From an uncultured Burkholderiaceae bacterium (GTDB lineage Bacteria; Pseudomonadota; Gammaproteobacteria; Burkholderiales; Burkholderiaceae_B): DNA of 56,031 nucleotides. The notes under the pieces were generated by a model. The model worked only from the letters and a program-made list of their open reading frames with translations. It did not search any database and was not told the DNA's origin. The translations under genes were made by a program, and so were the position numbers. Below are positions 40,465 to 48,386 of this stretch, one piece after another. The DNA is taken from positions 1 to 56,031 of the forward strand of contig CALBEY010000019.1 in NCBI GenBank assembly GCA_937888805.1, read 5' to 3'. The stretch's first letter is position 1, and each line of letters starts with the position of its first letter.

Positions 40465-40506
40465 CGGCCGACACTGAGTGCCGGCCGGTTTTTACTTATT
40501 TTTTTT
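40465..40506. terminator. Strong stem-loop flanked by A- and T-runs
   Basis: CGGCCGACACT (40465-40475) pairs with AGTGCCGGCCG (40477-40487) apart from one mismatch, and GTTTTTACTTATTTTTTTT follows on the plus strand. Read as a terminator this points to the plus strand, yet both neighbours (icd and the DUF4212 gene) are on the minus strand. The minus-strand reading, with TTTATTCTTT after the stem, can still end icd transcripts about 160 bases past its stop. The rest of the 244-base gap holds no gene that I can see. Confidence 0.6.
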
Positions 40507-40649
40507 ATGGTTTGCTGCAAAACGGGCTTTGACCGATGCTGCCAGTCTCGCCATGCAGGGTTTTGTCTCCTCACCCGAATGCTAAGAGTATGCACCAATG
40601 CTGGGCGAGGCGCATCAGGGAATGCCCTAGTCCAGCGCATGGCCAAAAT

Positions 40650-41906
40650 TTACATGTTGTCGATCATCACCTGACCGAAGCCAGAGCAAGACACTTGGGT
40701 CGCACCTTCAAGCAAACGGGCAAAGTCGTAGGTCACTTTTTTCGACAAAATCGACTTTTCCATGCTGGCAATGATAATGTCAGCTGCCTCAACCCAGCCC
40801 ATGTGACGCAGCATCATCTCAGCCGACAGGATCTCGGAGCCAGGATTGACGTAGTCTTTGCCAGCGTACTTAGGTGCTGTGCCATGAGTGGCTTCAAACA
40901 TGGCCACTGAGTCAGACAGGTTTGCACCTGGGGCTATGCCAATGCCACCGACTTGGGCGGCCAACGCGTCAGAAACGTAGTCACCATTCAAATTCAAGGT
41001 TGCAATGACATCGTATTCAGCCGGACGCAACAAAATCTGTTGCAAAAAGGCGTCAGCAATCGAGTCTTTGACAATAATTTCACGTCCCGTCTTCGGATTC
41101 TTGAACTTGCACCATGGGCCACCATCAATCAACTCAGCGCCGAACTCTTTTTGTGCCAGCGCATAAGCCCAATCACGGAAGCCACCTTCGGTGAACTTCA
41201 TGATGTTGCCCTTGTGCACAATCGTCAATGAACTGCGATCATTGTCGATCACATACTGAATGGCCTTGCGAACCAGACGCTCAGTGCCTTCACGCGAAAC
41301 AGGCTTCACGCCAATGCCAGAGGTATTGGGGAAACGAATCTTTTTAACGCCGAGCTTGGTCTGCAAAAACTCAATCAACGCTTTGGCGTCGTCTGACTCC
41401 GCCGCAAACTCAATACCGGCGTATATGTCCTCTGAGTTTTCCCGAAAAATCACCATGTTGGTCTTTTCTGGCTCACGCAGTGGTGATGGCACACCCGCAA
41501 AATAACGCACTGGACGCAGACACACGTACAAATCAAGCTGCTGGCGCAAAGCCACATTCAACGAACGAATGCCGCCACCCACAGGGGTGGTCAATGGGCC
41601 TTTGATCGAAACCACATAGTCGCGTACCGCCTCAAGCGTCTCTTCAGGCAACCAAACGTCAGGGCCATAGATCTTGGTGGACTTCTCGCCGGCATACACT
41701 TCCATCCAATGAATTTTGCGCTTACCACCGTAGGCCTTCTGAACCGCCGCGTCGACAACTTTTAACATCACCGGTGTGATGTCTGCGCCCGTGCCATCAC
41801 CTTCGATGTATGGCAAGATTGGCTCATCGGGCACGTTAAGCGAAAAGTCAGCATTGACGGTTATTTTTTGGCCTGCACTAGGCACTTTGATATGCTGGTA
41901 TGACAT
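40650..41906 (-). CDS. icd: NADP-dependent isocitrate dehydrogenase
   Basis: This 418-residue protein is the E. coli-like dimeric type: [16 protein letters not shown] near residue 33, the substrate-binding serine in the [20 protein letters not shown] region and flanking loops, [20 protein letters not shown], and [20 protein letters not shown]. It converts isocitrate to 2-oxoglutarate with NADP in the citric acid cycle. It is divergent from the DUF1841 gene across 66 bases. Confidence 0.98.
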   Translation of the reverse strand: MSYQHIKVPSAGQKITVNADFSLNVPDEPILPYIEGDGTGADITPVMLKVVDAAVQKAYGGKRKIHWMEVYAGEKSTKIYGPDVWLPEETLEAVRDYVVSIKGPLTTPVGGGIRSLNVALRQQLDLYVCLRPVRYFAGVPSPLREPEKTNMVIFRENSEDIYAGIEFAAESDDAKALIEFLQTKLGVKKIRFPNTSGIGVKPVSREGTERLVRKAIQYVIDNDRSSLTIVHKGNIMKFTEGGFRDWAYALAQKEFGAELIDGGPWCKFKNPKTGREIIVKDSIADAFLQQILLRPAEYDVIATLNLNGDYVSDALAAQVGGIGIAPGANLSDSVAMFEATHGTAPKYAGKDYVNPGSEILSAEMMLRHMGWVEAADIIIASMEKSILSKKVTYDFARLLEGATQVSCSGFGQVMIDNM

Positions 41907-41972
41907 GTAAGCTCCGGTAATGGGTTAATCCAACTGGGCATTTTATCCCGCATTACAACCAAAGGTTTCACA

Positions 41973-42407
41973 ATGTTCGACCCGACCCGCGATCAAGTCA
42001 GAGAATTCTTCATCAGCGCCTGGCAACAAAGATTGTCAAGAAGCGTCTCTACGCCACTTCAAACCATGGCTGCCAACCTCATCGAGTGGCACCCGGAGTA
42101 CCACGAAACGCTTTCAGATCCAGAGGCACTGACGCGAGACTTCAACGTCGAAAACGGCAAAACCAACCCGTTCTTGCATCTTTCAATGCACTTGGCGATC
42201 GCCGAGCAAGTCTCTATTGATCAACCCCCAGGCATTAAAGATGCCCATCACCAATTGGCCACACGGTTAGGCGAGCATGATGCCGTGCATGAAATCATGG
42301 ATTGCTTGGGTGAAGTGGTTTGGCAGTCACAGCGCACGGGCCAGCCTTTGAGTAATGAGGTTTACTTAGATCTGATCTTGCGCCGCGCGAGTCGTGATGA
42401 CCACTAA
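41973..42407 (+). CDS. DUF1841 protein
   Basis: This 144-residue protein matches DUF1841: the MFDPTRDQVREFFISAWQQR start, EWHPEYH at about residue 38, NPFLHLSMHLAIAEQ and the HEIMDCLGEVVW helix. The conserved His and Glu residues on helices suggest a helical, perhaps metal-binding protein, but no function is known to me. It is monocistronic here, divergent from icd and convergent with a cytochrome gene. Confidence 0.88.
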   Translation: MFDPTRDQVREFFISAWQQRLSRSVSTPLQTMAANLIEWHPEYHETLSDPEALTRDFNVENGKTNPFLHLSMHLAIAEQVSIDQPPGIKDAHHQLATRLGEHDAVHEIMDCLGEVVWQSQRTGQPLSNEVYLDLILRRASRDDH

Positions 42408-42412
42408 AGACA

Positions 42413-42434
42413 CGGGGACCTAAACAGGCCCCCG
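42413..42434. terminator. Stem-loop between convergent genes
   Basis: CGGGG-A-CCT and AGG-C-CCCCG pair around the loop AAAC, with a single A-C mismatch. It sits six bases after the DUF1841 stop. AAAAAT follows on the plus strand rather than T residues, and the minus-strand side has TGTCTTT, so it is a poor terminator in either direction but well placed to separate the two genes. Confidence 0.4.
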
Positions 42435-42462
42435 AAAAATAACGTGCCATGGCGGCAGTGAT

Positions 42463-42825
42463 TTACTTTCGGACCGCCAATGGTGATGGCTGTGTGGCCA
42501 ACCATGCCGACACGTTTTGAATGTCTTGCTTGCTCATTTGCATCGCAAAAGAGGACATGATGGCGTTATTACGGACGTTGGCTGTCGCCGGCAGTCCACG
42601 CGCACCGCGCTGGTAGGCTGTTAATGCGTGCTTAAGGTAGTCAGCGTGCTGGCCCGCCAAAATTGGATAGGATTCGGCAATCGCTTTATTGCCCTCTGCG
42701 CCATGACAAGACGCACAGTTAAGGCGTTCCCAGGTGGCTTGGCCAGCCTTCAAGTCAGCCGACAAGGCCGTTGGTGTGATAGCCGCAGCTGCCAATGTAA
42801 ACACCGTTGTTGCAATCAATTTCAT
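42463..42825 (-). CDS. Small c-type cytochrome (c553-like)
   Basis: The start MKLIATTVFTLAAAAITPTA gives a 120-residue protein with a Sec signal peptide and one heme site, CASCH, in the mature part. The distal Met is probably in SSFAMQMS. It is a class I cytochrome c of the c553/c4-half size and would carry electrons in the periplasm. A GTG at 42840 forms a GTGA overlap with the upstream cytochrome gene, so coupling is likely whichever start is used. Confidence 0.88.
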   Translation of the reverse strand: MKLIATTVFTLAAAAITPTALSADLKAGQATWERLNCASCHGAEGNKAIAESYPILAGQHADYLKHALTAYQRGARGLPATANVRNNAIMSSFAMQMSKQDIQNVSAWLATQPSPLAVRK

Positions 42826-42836
42826 GGGTATCAGAC

Positions 42837-43202
42837 TCACTTCAAATTGGCGTAGTAGGCAGCCAAATCGGCCATGTCTTGCTCAGACAAGGTCGATGAA
42901 ATGGCAGTCATGGTGGGATGCGTTCTTTCACCCGTGGCGTAGGCGCGAAGTGCCACAACCAAATATTGCTCGTTTTGTCCGGCAATCATGGGAACAGCGT
43001 AGACCTCAGGAAAACTGGCTTTATAGCCTGGAATACCATGGCAACCAATACACATCGAGTTTTTATCTTTTCCCGCTGCAAGATCGCCAACCAAAGGGCC
43101 ACTGGCAACGGCTGCTCCCGCAAAACCCATGGCAAGCGCTAGCATGATGAAACGGGCGACTCGGCCCAACATACAGGGTATTTCGTGTAAAAAAGACGTC
43201 AT
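42837..43202 (-). CDS. Small c-type cytochrome
   Basis: The start at 43202 has GGAAGAG nine bases upstream and gives a 121-residue protein with a signal peptide ending near GAAVASG. The heme site is CIGCH, in DKNSMCIGCHGIPGYKASFP, and PMIAGQNEQYLVVALRAY is the usual cytochrome c553 helix. It pairs with the next gene, and two such single-heme proteins in tandem recall a split dihaem cytochrome c4. Electron partners are not shown by the context. Confidence 0.88.
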   Translation of the reverse strand: MTSFLHEIPCMLGRVARFIMLALAMGFAGAAVASGPLVGDLAAGKDKNSMCIGCHGIPGYKASFPEVYAVPMIAGQNEQYLVVALRAYATGERTHPTMTAISSTLSEQDMADLAAYYANLK

Positions 43203-43334
43203 GTTTTTGGCTCTTCCGTTAACAAACCATTTGAAGCAGTGCCATCGACATTGCAGCTTCAAATCTGTTCCCATTGTACGATAATTGAAAGATATGCAGG
43301 CAAGCTTAACCCTTTTTATCTAGGACTAACCCTT

Positions 43335-44219
43335 ATGACTTCGGATGTTGACCCCTCTTTGAGCAGCAACCGTTTTGATGGAACCGAGCGCTATGTTGCC
43401 ACTGACGACCTTAAACTAGCTGTCAATGCCGCACTGACACTGGAGCGCCCGTTACTGATCAAAGGTGAACCGGGGACCGGCAAAACCATGCTGGCTGAAG
43501 AAGTGGCTGCCGCACTCGGTCGACCGTTGTTGCAGTGGCACATCAAATCGACCACCAAAGCCCATCAGGGCCTCTACGAGTATGACGCGGTATCGCGCCT
43601 GCGCGACTCGCAACTCGGTGACGAAAAAGTTAAAGATATCCGCAACTACATTGTCCAAGGCGTGTTGTGGCAGGCATTTACCGCTGATGAACCAACGGTT
43701 CTGCTGATTGATGAAATCGACAAAGCCGATATCGAGTTTCCCAATGACCTGTTACGTGAACTCGATCAAATGGCCTTTCACGTCTACGAGACGCATGAAA
43801 CCATCACCGCCAAGCACCGGCCGTTAGTTATCATCACCTCCAACAATGAAAAGGACCTGCCCGACGCATTTCTGCGCCGATGCTTCTTTCATTACATTCG
43901 ATTCCCCGACCGCGACACGCTCAAGTCAATCGTTTCGGTGCACTTCCCGAATTTACACGCTGACGTTTTACGGGCTGCGCTTGATGCGTTCTTTGGTTTA
44001 CGTGAAGCACCGGGCCTTAAGAAAAAACCCTCGACCTCGGAGTTTCTCGATTGGCTAAGGCTCTTGATTGCAGAAGATATTGATGTCGCTGAAATCGAAG
44101 CCCATACCGCAACTTCAGTGCCGATCTTGGCTGGTGCGCTTCTTAAAAATGAGCAAGACGTCCAACTGCTTGAGCGTTTGGCGGCCGCGACTCGGCAAAC
44201 CACCAGACGACCCACATGA
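43335..44219 (+). CDS. MoxR-family AAA+ ATPase
   Basis: The start MTSDVDPSLSSNRFDGTERY gives a 294-residue protein with Walker A GEPGTGKTM, Walker B VLLIDEIDKADIEFPNDLL and sensor region PLVIITSNNEKDLPDAFLRR. MoxR ATPases act as chaperones that insert cofactors or mature complexes together with a von Willebrand A partner. TAGGAC lies about nine bases before the ATG. Its stop overlaps the acetyltransferase start (ATGA at 44216). Confidence 0.93.
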   Translation: MTSDVDPSLSSNRFDGTERYVATDDLKLAVNAALTLERPLLIKGEPGTGKTMLAEEVAAALGRPLLQWHIKSTTKAHQGLYEYDAVSRLRDSQLGDEKVKDIRNYIVQGVLWQAFTADEPTVLLIDEIDKADIEFPNDLLRELDQMAFHVYETHETITAKHRPLVIITSNNEKDLPDAFLRRCFFHYIRFPDRDTLKSIVSVHFPNLHADVLRAALDAFFGLREAPGLKKKPSTSEFLDWLRLLIAEDIDVAEIEAHTATSVPILAGALLKNEQDVQLLERLAAATRQTTRRPT

Positions 44220-44824
44220 GTACTGTCATCACGCCTTTGACCACCACGGTACTCAGTCGGGGTGAAATCAGACTCGAACCTTTGGGTCTTGAGCATGCTG
44301 GCGATCTACGAGCAGCTGCCGCTGACGGCAACCTTTGGACTCTTAGGGTGACCTCGGTACCCGAGCCCGAACAGACTGAGGCTTATATTGAAGCCGCGCT
44401 AAAAGGCCACGCCGAAGGCCACATGCTGCCCTTTGCTGTGCGTCATCTCGGCACCAACCAAATCATTGGTTGTACCCGCTATCACGACATCATCGCGGCG
44501 GTTGGCCGTCTTGAAATTGGTTACACCTGGTATGCCAAGTCATATCAGCGCAGCTCAGTCAATACGGTTTGTAAGTTTTTACTACTAACGCACGCCTTTG
44601 AAACACTAAACGCCGGCGTGGTTGCATGGCGCACTGACAACTTTAATATCGCTTCGCAACGCGCCATCGAACGCTTGGGTGCCAAGCGTGATGGCGTGAT
44701 TCGTGGCAACGCCTTGCGGCGCGATGGCACAGTTCGCGATACCGTCATGTACAGCATAAGCGCCGGTGAATGGCCCGAAATCAAAGCCCACCTGCTGTAT
44801 CTTCAGGAACGCCATGCTCGCTGA
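44216..44824 (+). CDS. GNAT-family N-acetyltransferase (RimJ/RimL-like)
   Basis: This 202-residue protein has the RimJ/RimL pattern: an opening segment with GEIRLEPLGLEHAGDLRAAA, the GRLEIGYTWYAKSYQRSSVN core, and NFNIASQRAIERLGAKRDGV, which covers the acetyl-CoA loop and the following helix. It would transfer acetyl groups to a protein N-terminus or small amine; the substrate is unknown. The gene sits between moxR and the VWA gene and overlaps both (four and eleven bases). Confidence 0.88.
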   Translation: MSTVITPLTTTVLSRGEIRLEPLGLEHAGDLRAAAADGNLWTLRVTSVPEPEQTEAYIEAALKGHAEGHMLPFAVRHLGTNQIIGCTRYHDIIAAVGRLEIGYTWYAKSYQRSSVNTVCKFLLLTHAFETLNAGVVAWRTDNFNIASQRAIERLGAKRDGVIRGNALRRDGTVRDTVMYSISAGEWPEIKAHLLYLQERHAR

Positions 44825-45983
44825 CTTTTTCTATCACCTGCGCGCCCAGCAACTGCCTGTTAGCGTCAAGGAATACCTGACGCTGTTAGAGGCCTTGAGC
44901 AAACCATTGATGAACCCTTCGCTTGAAGCGTTTTATTATTTGGCACGTATCACGCTGGTGAAAGACGAATCTCTGTTTGATAAGTTCGACCGTGCCTTTG
45001 GCAGCTACTTTCGCAAGCTCGAGAGTAAGGTCCCCGGCAAAAAAATTCCGCTCGACTGGCTGGTCAAAGAATTTGAAAAGCATCTCACGCCTGAACAAAA
45101 AGCCGAAATCGAGCGCTTAGGCTGGGATCGGCTCATGTCACTTTTTGAAGAGCGGCTCAACGAACAAAAAGAACGACACGCCGGTGGCAGCAAATGGATC
45201 GGCACCGGTGGCACCTCGCCCTTTGGCAACGGTGGCACCAATCCCGAAGGCATTCGCGTGGGCGGCCAATCCTCTGGCAGCCGTTCGGCGGTTAAGGTTT
45301 GGGATGAACGCCAGTTTCGTGACTATGACGATCAGCTCGAACTGGGCACGCGAAACTTCAAAGTCGCGTTGCGACGCCTTCGACGCTTTGCCCGTGAAGG
45401 CGCTGATCTTGAACTTGATCTTAACGACACCATTCGCAGTACTGCACGCAACGCTGGTTACTTGGATCTTCGCATGGTGCCCGAGCGTCACAACAAGGTC
45501 AAAGTACTGATGCTTTTGGATGTCGGTGGCAGCATGGACGACCACATCGGTCGAGTCGAGGAACTGTTCTCTGCTGCTCGCAGCGAGTTCAGAAATCTCG
45601 AGGTCTACTACTTTCACAACTGCCCCTACGAGCACCTTTGGCAATCCAACCGGCGTCGCCAAATGGAGCGATTTGAGACCTGGGACATTCTTCGCAAGTT
45701 CAACGCCGATTGGCGCTTGATCTTTGTCGGTGACGCTTCAATGAGCCCTTACGAAATCCTACAACCCGGCGGCTCCGTCGAGCACTACAACAAAGAGTCC
45801 GGTGCGCAGTGGTTGCAACGGATGGTGCAAAACTGGACCAAGTCGGTTTGGCTCAATCCCGAACCACAGGCGTCATGGCAGTATCGGCAATCGATCGCAC
45901 TAATTAAGAATATTGTTCAAGACCGCATGTATCCGGTCACCGTCTCTGGTATTGAACAGGCCATGCGACTACTCTCCAAATAA
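44814..45983 (+). CDS. CoxE-like von Willebrand factor A domain protein
   Basis: The start MLADFFYHLRAQQLPVSVKE gives a 389-residue protein. The C-terminal half is a VWA domain whose metal site reads LLDVGGSMDDH, in which the usual DxSxS is DxGxS, as is common in this subgroup. The N-terminal half is helical and includes a Gly-rich segment (about 120-155, SKWIGTGGTSPFGNGGTNPE). It is the expected partner of the MoxR ATPase. An AGGAAC ribosome site lies within the end of the acetyltransferase gene. Confidence 0.9.
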   Translation: MLADFFYHLRAQQLPVSVKEYLTLLEALSKPLMNPSLEAFYYLARITLVKDESLFDKFDRAFGSYFRKLESKVPGKKIPLDWLVKEFEKHLTPEQKAEIERLGWDRLMSLFEERLNEQKERHAGGSKWIGTGGTSPFGNGGTNPEGIRVGGQSSGSRSAVKVWDERQFRDYDDQLELGTRNFKVALRRLRRFAREGADLELDLNDTIRSTARNAGYLDLRMVPERHNKVKVLMLLDVGGSMDDHIGRVEELFSAARSEFRNLEVYYFHNCPYEHLWQSNRRRQMERFETWDILRKFNADWRLIFVGDASMSPYEILQPGGSVEHYNKESGAQWLQRMVQNWTKSVWLNPEPQASWQYRQSIALIKNIVQDRMYPVTVSGIEQAMRLLSK

Positions 45984-45990
45984 CCACCGA

Positions 45991-47007
45991 TCACTCAAGC
46001 GATTGCGCCCCGATCGCCAAGGCGATCTTGCCTTGGACGCGCCGTTGGTGCAAATCATCGATCGCTTGGCAGAGTTGTTCCATGGGGTAAGTGGCCGTGA
46101 TTTGTGGCTGGATACGACCTTGGTGCGTTAATTGCATCAGCGCTCGCATCATGGCGCGCATATCAGTCTCAAAGCGAGCCCGTTCATCAACGGGTGTCCA
46201 ACCCAAGTACTTGCCAAAGAAAAAGCCATGCAGTGTCAAGTTCTTAACCAGCATGATGTTTAGCGGCAACTGTGGCACACGACCAGCGGCAAATCCGATG
46301 CTGATGATCTGCGAGCCCTGAGCGGCTGCCTTAAACGCCATTTCCATCAGATCCCCTCCAACCGGATCAAAGATGATGTTCACCCCTTGAGGACTGGCTG
46401 CTTTGATCTGCTGCACCAAAGTCTCATCGGGCGCGAATGCCAGATCGGCACCATGCGCTCGCGCCCGCGCTCGCTTTTGTTCTGAACTCGCACACGCAAT
46501 CACCCGCGCACCCATGGCACTGGCCAAGTCGACAGCCGCCAAACCCACGCCCGAGCCCGCCCCCAAAACCAAAACCGTGTCCGAGGGCTGCAAACCCACC
46601 TTCCATACCAGTGCCGTGTAAGCCGTGCCGTAAGACAACGGCAAGGGCAAAGCATCGAGCATGGTCAAACCAGGCTCAATCGGATAGACCGTGTGCGCGG
46701 CAATATTGACATGCTCGGCGTAGCAGCCCCAACGCGACAACCCCAAAACACGATCACCGAGCGCCAAACCACGCACGCCAGGCCCCAGGGCTCGCACCCG
46801 ACCGACCAATTCGGTGCCTGGTGTAAATGGCAGTGGAGGCTGCGACTGGTAGCGCCCACGAATCAACAAATCGGTGGCATGGCTCACCGTTGCATGACTG
46901 ACCGTGATGGCGACTTCACCCATGCCAGGCTCAGGTGGCAAGGCCACTTCTGTCACATGGGCGACGTCGTTGGGTGCCCCAAATGCGTCACAAACGATGG
47001 CCCTCAT
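45991..47007 (-). CDS. Zinc-independent alcohol dehydrogenase-like quinone oxidoreductase
   Basis: This 338-residue protein is an MDR-superfamily NADPH:quinone oxidoreductase: PGTELVGRVRALGPGVRGLA in the GroES-like domain, and the nucleotide motif VLVLGAGSGVGLAAVDLA. The structural-zinc cysteines of zinc-dependent alcohol dehydrogenases are absent, so a zinc-free reductase is expected. The substrate is unknown. It lies 42 bases after the CaiB-family gene on the same strand and may work on the same CoA-linked pathway. Confidence 0.9.
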   Translation of the reverse strand: MRAIVCDAFGAPNDVAHVTEVALPPEPGMGEVAITVSHATVSHATDLLIRGRYQSQPPLPFTPGTELVGRVRALGPGVRGLALGDRVLGLSRWGCYAEHVNIAAHTVYPIEPGLTMLDALPLPLSYGTAYTALVWKVGLQPSDTVLVLGAGSGVGLAAVDLASAMGARVIACASSEQKRARARAHGADLAFAPDETLVQQIKAASPQGVNIIFDPVGGDLMEMAFKAAAQGSQIISIGFAAGRVPQLPLNIMLVKNLTLHGFFFGKYLGWTPVDERARFETDMRAMMRALMQLTHQGRIQPQITATYPMEQLCQAIDDLHQRRVQGKIALAIGAQSLE

Positions 47008-47049
47008 TAGATTCCCTTTTGGTTTGGTTTTGGTTTGGATTTAATTTTT

Positions 47050-48219
47050 TTACGGCGCTTGCTTCACCACACCATCAACAAGCCACTGATCGATACGCGC
47101 TTGGTCAAATCCGAGCGAGCGCAACACAGCCACCGAATGCTCACCAATCAGGGGAGCGGTCTGCCCCTCGTGCCTGAAGGCTTCAATGGGCGAAGCAACC
47201 CGCAAGAGTTCGCCCACCAATGGTTGAACAACTGGCTGCAATACGCCCAGATGCGCGACTTGTGGATGCGCTTTGAGACTGTCGTAATCACGAACCCTGG
47301 CATGCAAAATGTCATGGGTGGTAAAGGTCTTGACCCAGTCCTCAGAGCTGGCTTGTCGCAATATCGCTTGGACATCGGCTTGCAATCGTGCGCGCGCCTG
47401 CATGCGCAGGGCGTTGGTGGCCAATGATGGGTCCTCTAGCCAAGTCTCACGATCAATCGCACGACAGAACCTCGCAAACTGCTCGTCGTTGAGCACCACC
47501 ACCGTCAGTTGACCGTCAGCCGTATCGAAGACACCGTTGGGTGCGCTGACCGCGCCAACGGGCTTAGCCCCCACCATCGAGTGCTCCAGCAACCCCATGG
47601 CTTGGAACGCCAAGCAAGATTCAAACAAACTGGTTTGAATGTGCAAGCCTTCGCCAGTGCTCTGGCGTCGATACAGCGCCGCCGAAAGCGCTTGGGCCGC
47701 ATAAAGGCCTGTCACCACGTCTGCCATTAACATCCCGACCCGCTGGGGTTGATCCTCAGGGGTACGATTCATGTACATCAGCCCACTGTCAGCCTGCATC
47801 ACCGAGTCTGAAGCTGGTAGAGCGGCGTAAGGGCCATCGGGGCCGTAGCCACTGATCGACAAATAAACCAAATTGGGCACTTGTTTGACCAAGGATTCGT
47901 AATCAAGCCCTAAGCGTGCCATCACACCCGGTCTAAAATTGTGGATCACCACATCAAATTGCGGTGCTATTTCAATCAAAAGGGAACGGCCTTCGGGCGT
48001 TCGAGCATCAACTGCCAAACCCCTCTTGGCTTGGTTGTATTGCATCGACAAGGCGCTTTGGTCACCGTTAACAACCCCAACAAAACGCCCCCAGTCACCG
48101 CTCGGTGGCTCAACCTTAATCACATCAGCACCTTGCACCGCAAACATTTGGGCGCAAGATGGCCCCGCGATGCCTTGACTGATATCCAATATCTTGATGC
48201 CCTGCCAAGGTTTAATCAC
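47050..48219 (-). CDS. CaiB/BaiF-family CoA transferase
   Basis: This 389-residue class III CoA-transferase has GIKILDISQGIAGPSCAQMF at the start, VIKVEPPSGDWGR, and MLMADVVTGLYAAQALSAAL with the Asp that forms the aspartyl-CoA intermediate in the family. Members move CoA between acids (formyl-CoA, succinyl-CoA, carnitine) or racemise methylacyl-CoAs. The GTG start at 48219 was chosen because AAAGGAG ends five bases before it; longer frames lack that. Confidence 0.92.
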   Translation of the reverse strand: MIKPWQGIKILDISQGIAGPSCAQMFAVQGADVIKVEPPSGDWGRFVGVVNGDQSALSMQYNQAKRGLAVDARTPEGRSLLIEIAPQFDVVIHNFRPGVMARLGLDYESLVKQVPNLVYLSISGYGPDGPYAALPASDSVMQADSGLMYMNRTPEDQPQRVGMLMADVVTGLYAAQALSAALYRRQSTGEGLHIQTSLFESCLAFQAMGLLEHSMVGAKPVGAVSAPNGVFDTADGQLTVVVLNDEQFARFCRAIDRETWLEDPSLATNALRMQARARLQADVQAILRQASSEDWVKTFTTHDILHARVRDYDSLKAHPQVAHLGVLQPVVQPLVGELLRVASPIEAFRHEGQTAPLIGEHSVAVLRSLGFDQARIDQWLVDGVVKQAP

Positions 48220-48386
48220 AACCACTCCTTTCGCACGCGTTAAACGCAATCACAACATAGACTCAGTGCCATCCAGAATCAAGGCAAAGGCAGCTAACAC
48301 AGCGTTATGATGAGCCATTGAATTGAACCAATGTCTGCTCGAGTTATCCAACTGGCATCGTTGACTTCATGTTTATGGAACACCTC

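Noticed and set aside
45520..45545. Broken MIDAS motif suggesting a dead VWA domain
   Set aside because: DVGGSMD in place of DxSxS is, as far as I recall, normal for CoxE-like proteins next to MoxR genes.
46876..46905. 15-base near-duplicate giving VSHATVSHAT in the oxidoreductase gene
   Set aside because: Twelve of fifteen bases match, but the protein is only about one residue longer than the family at this point, so it is not a clear duplication.
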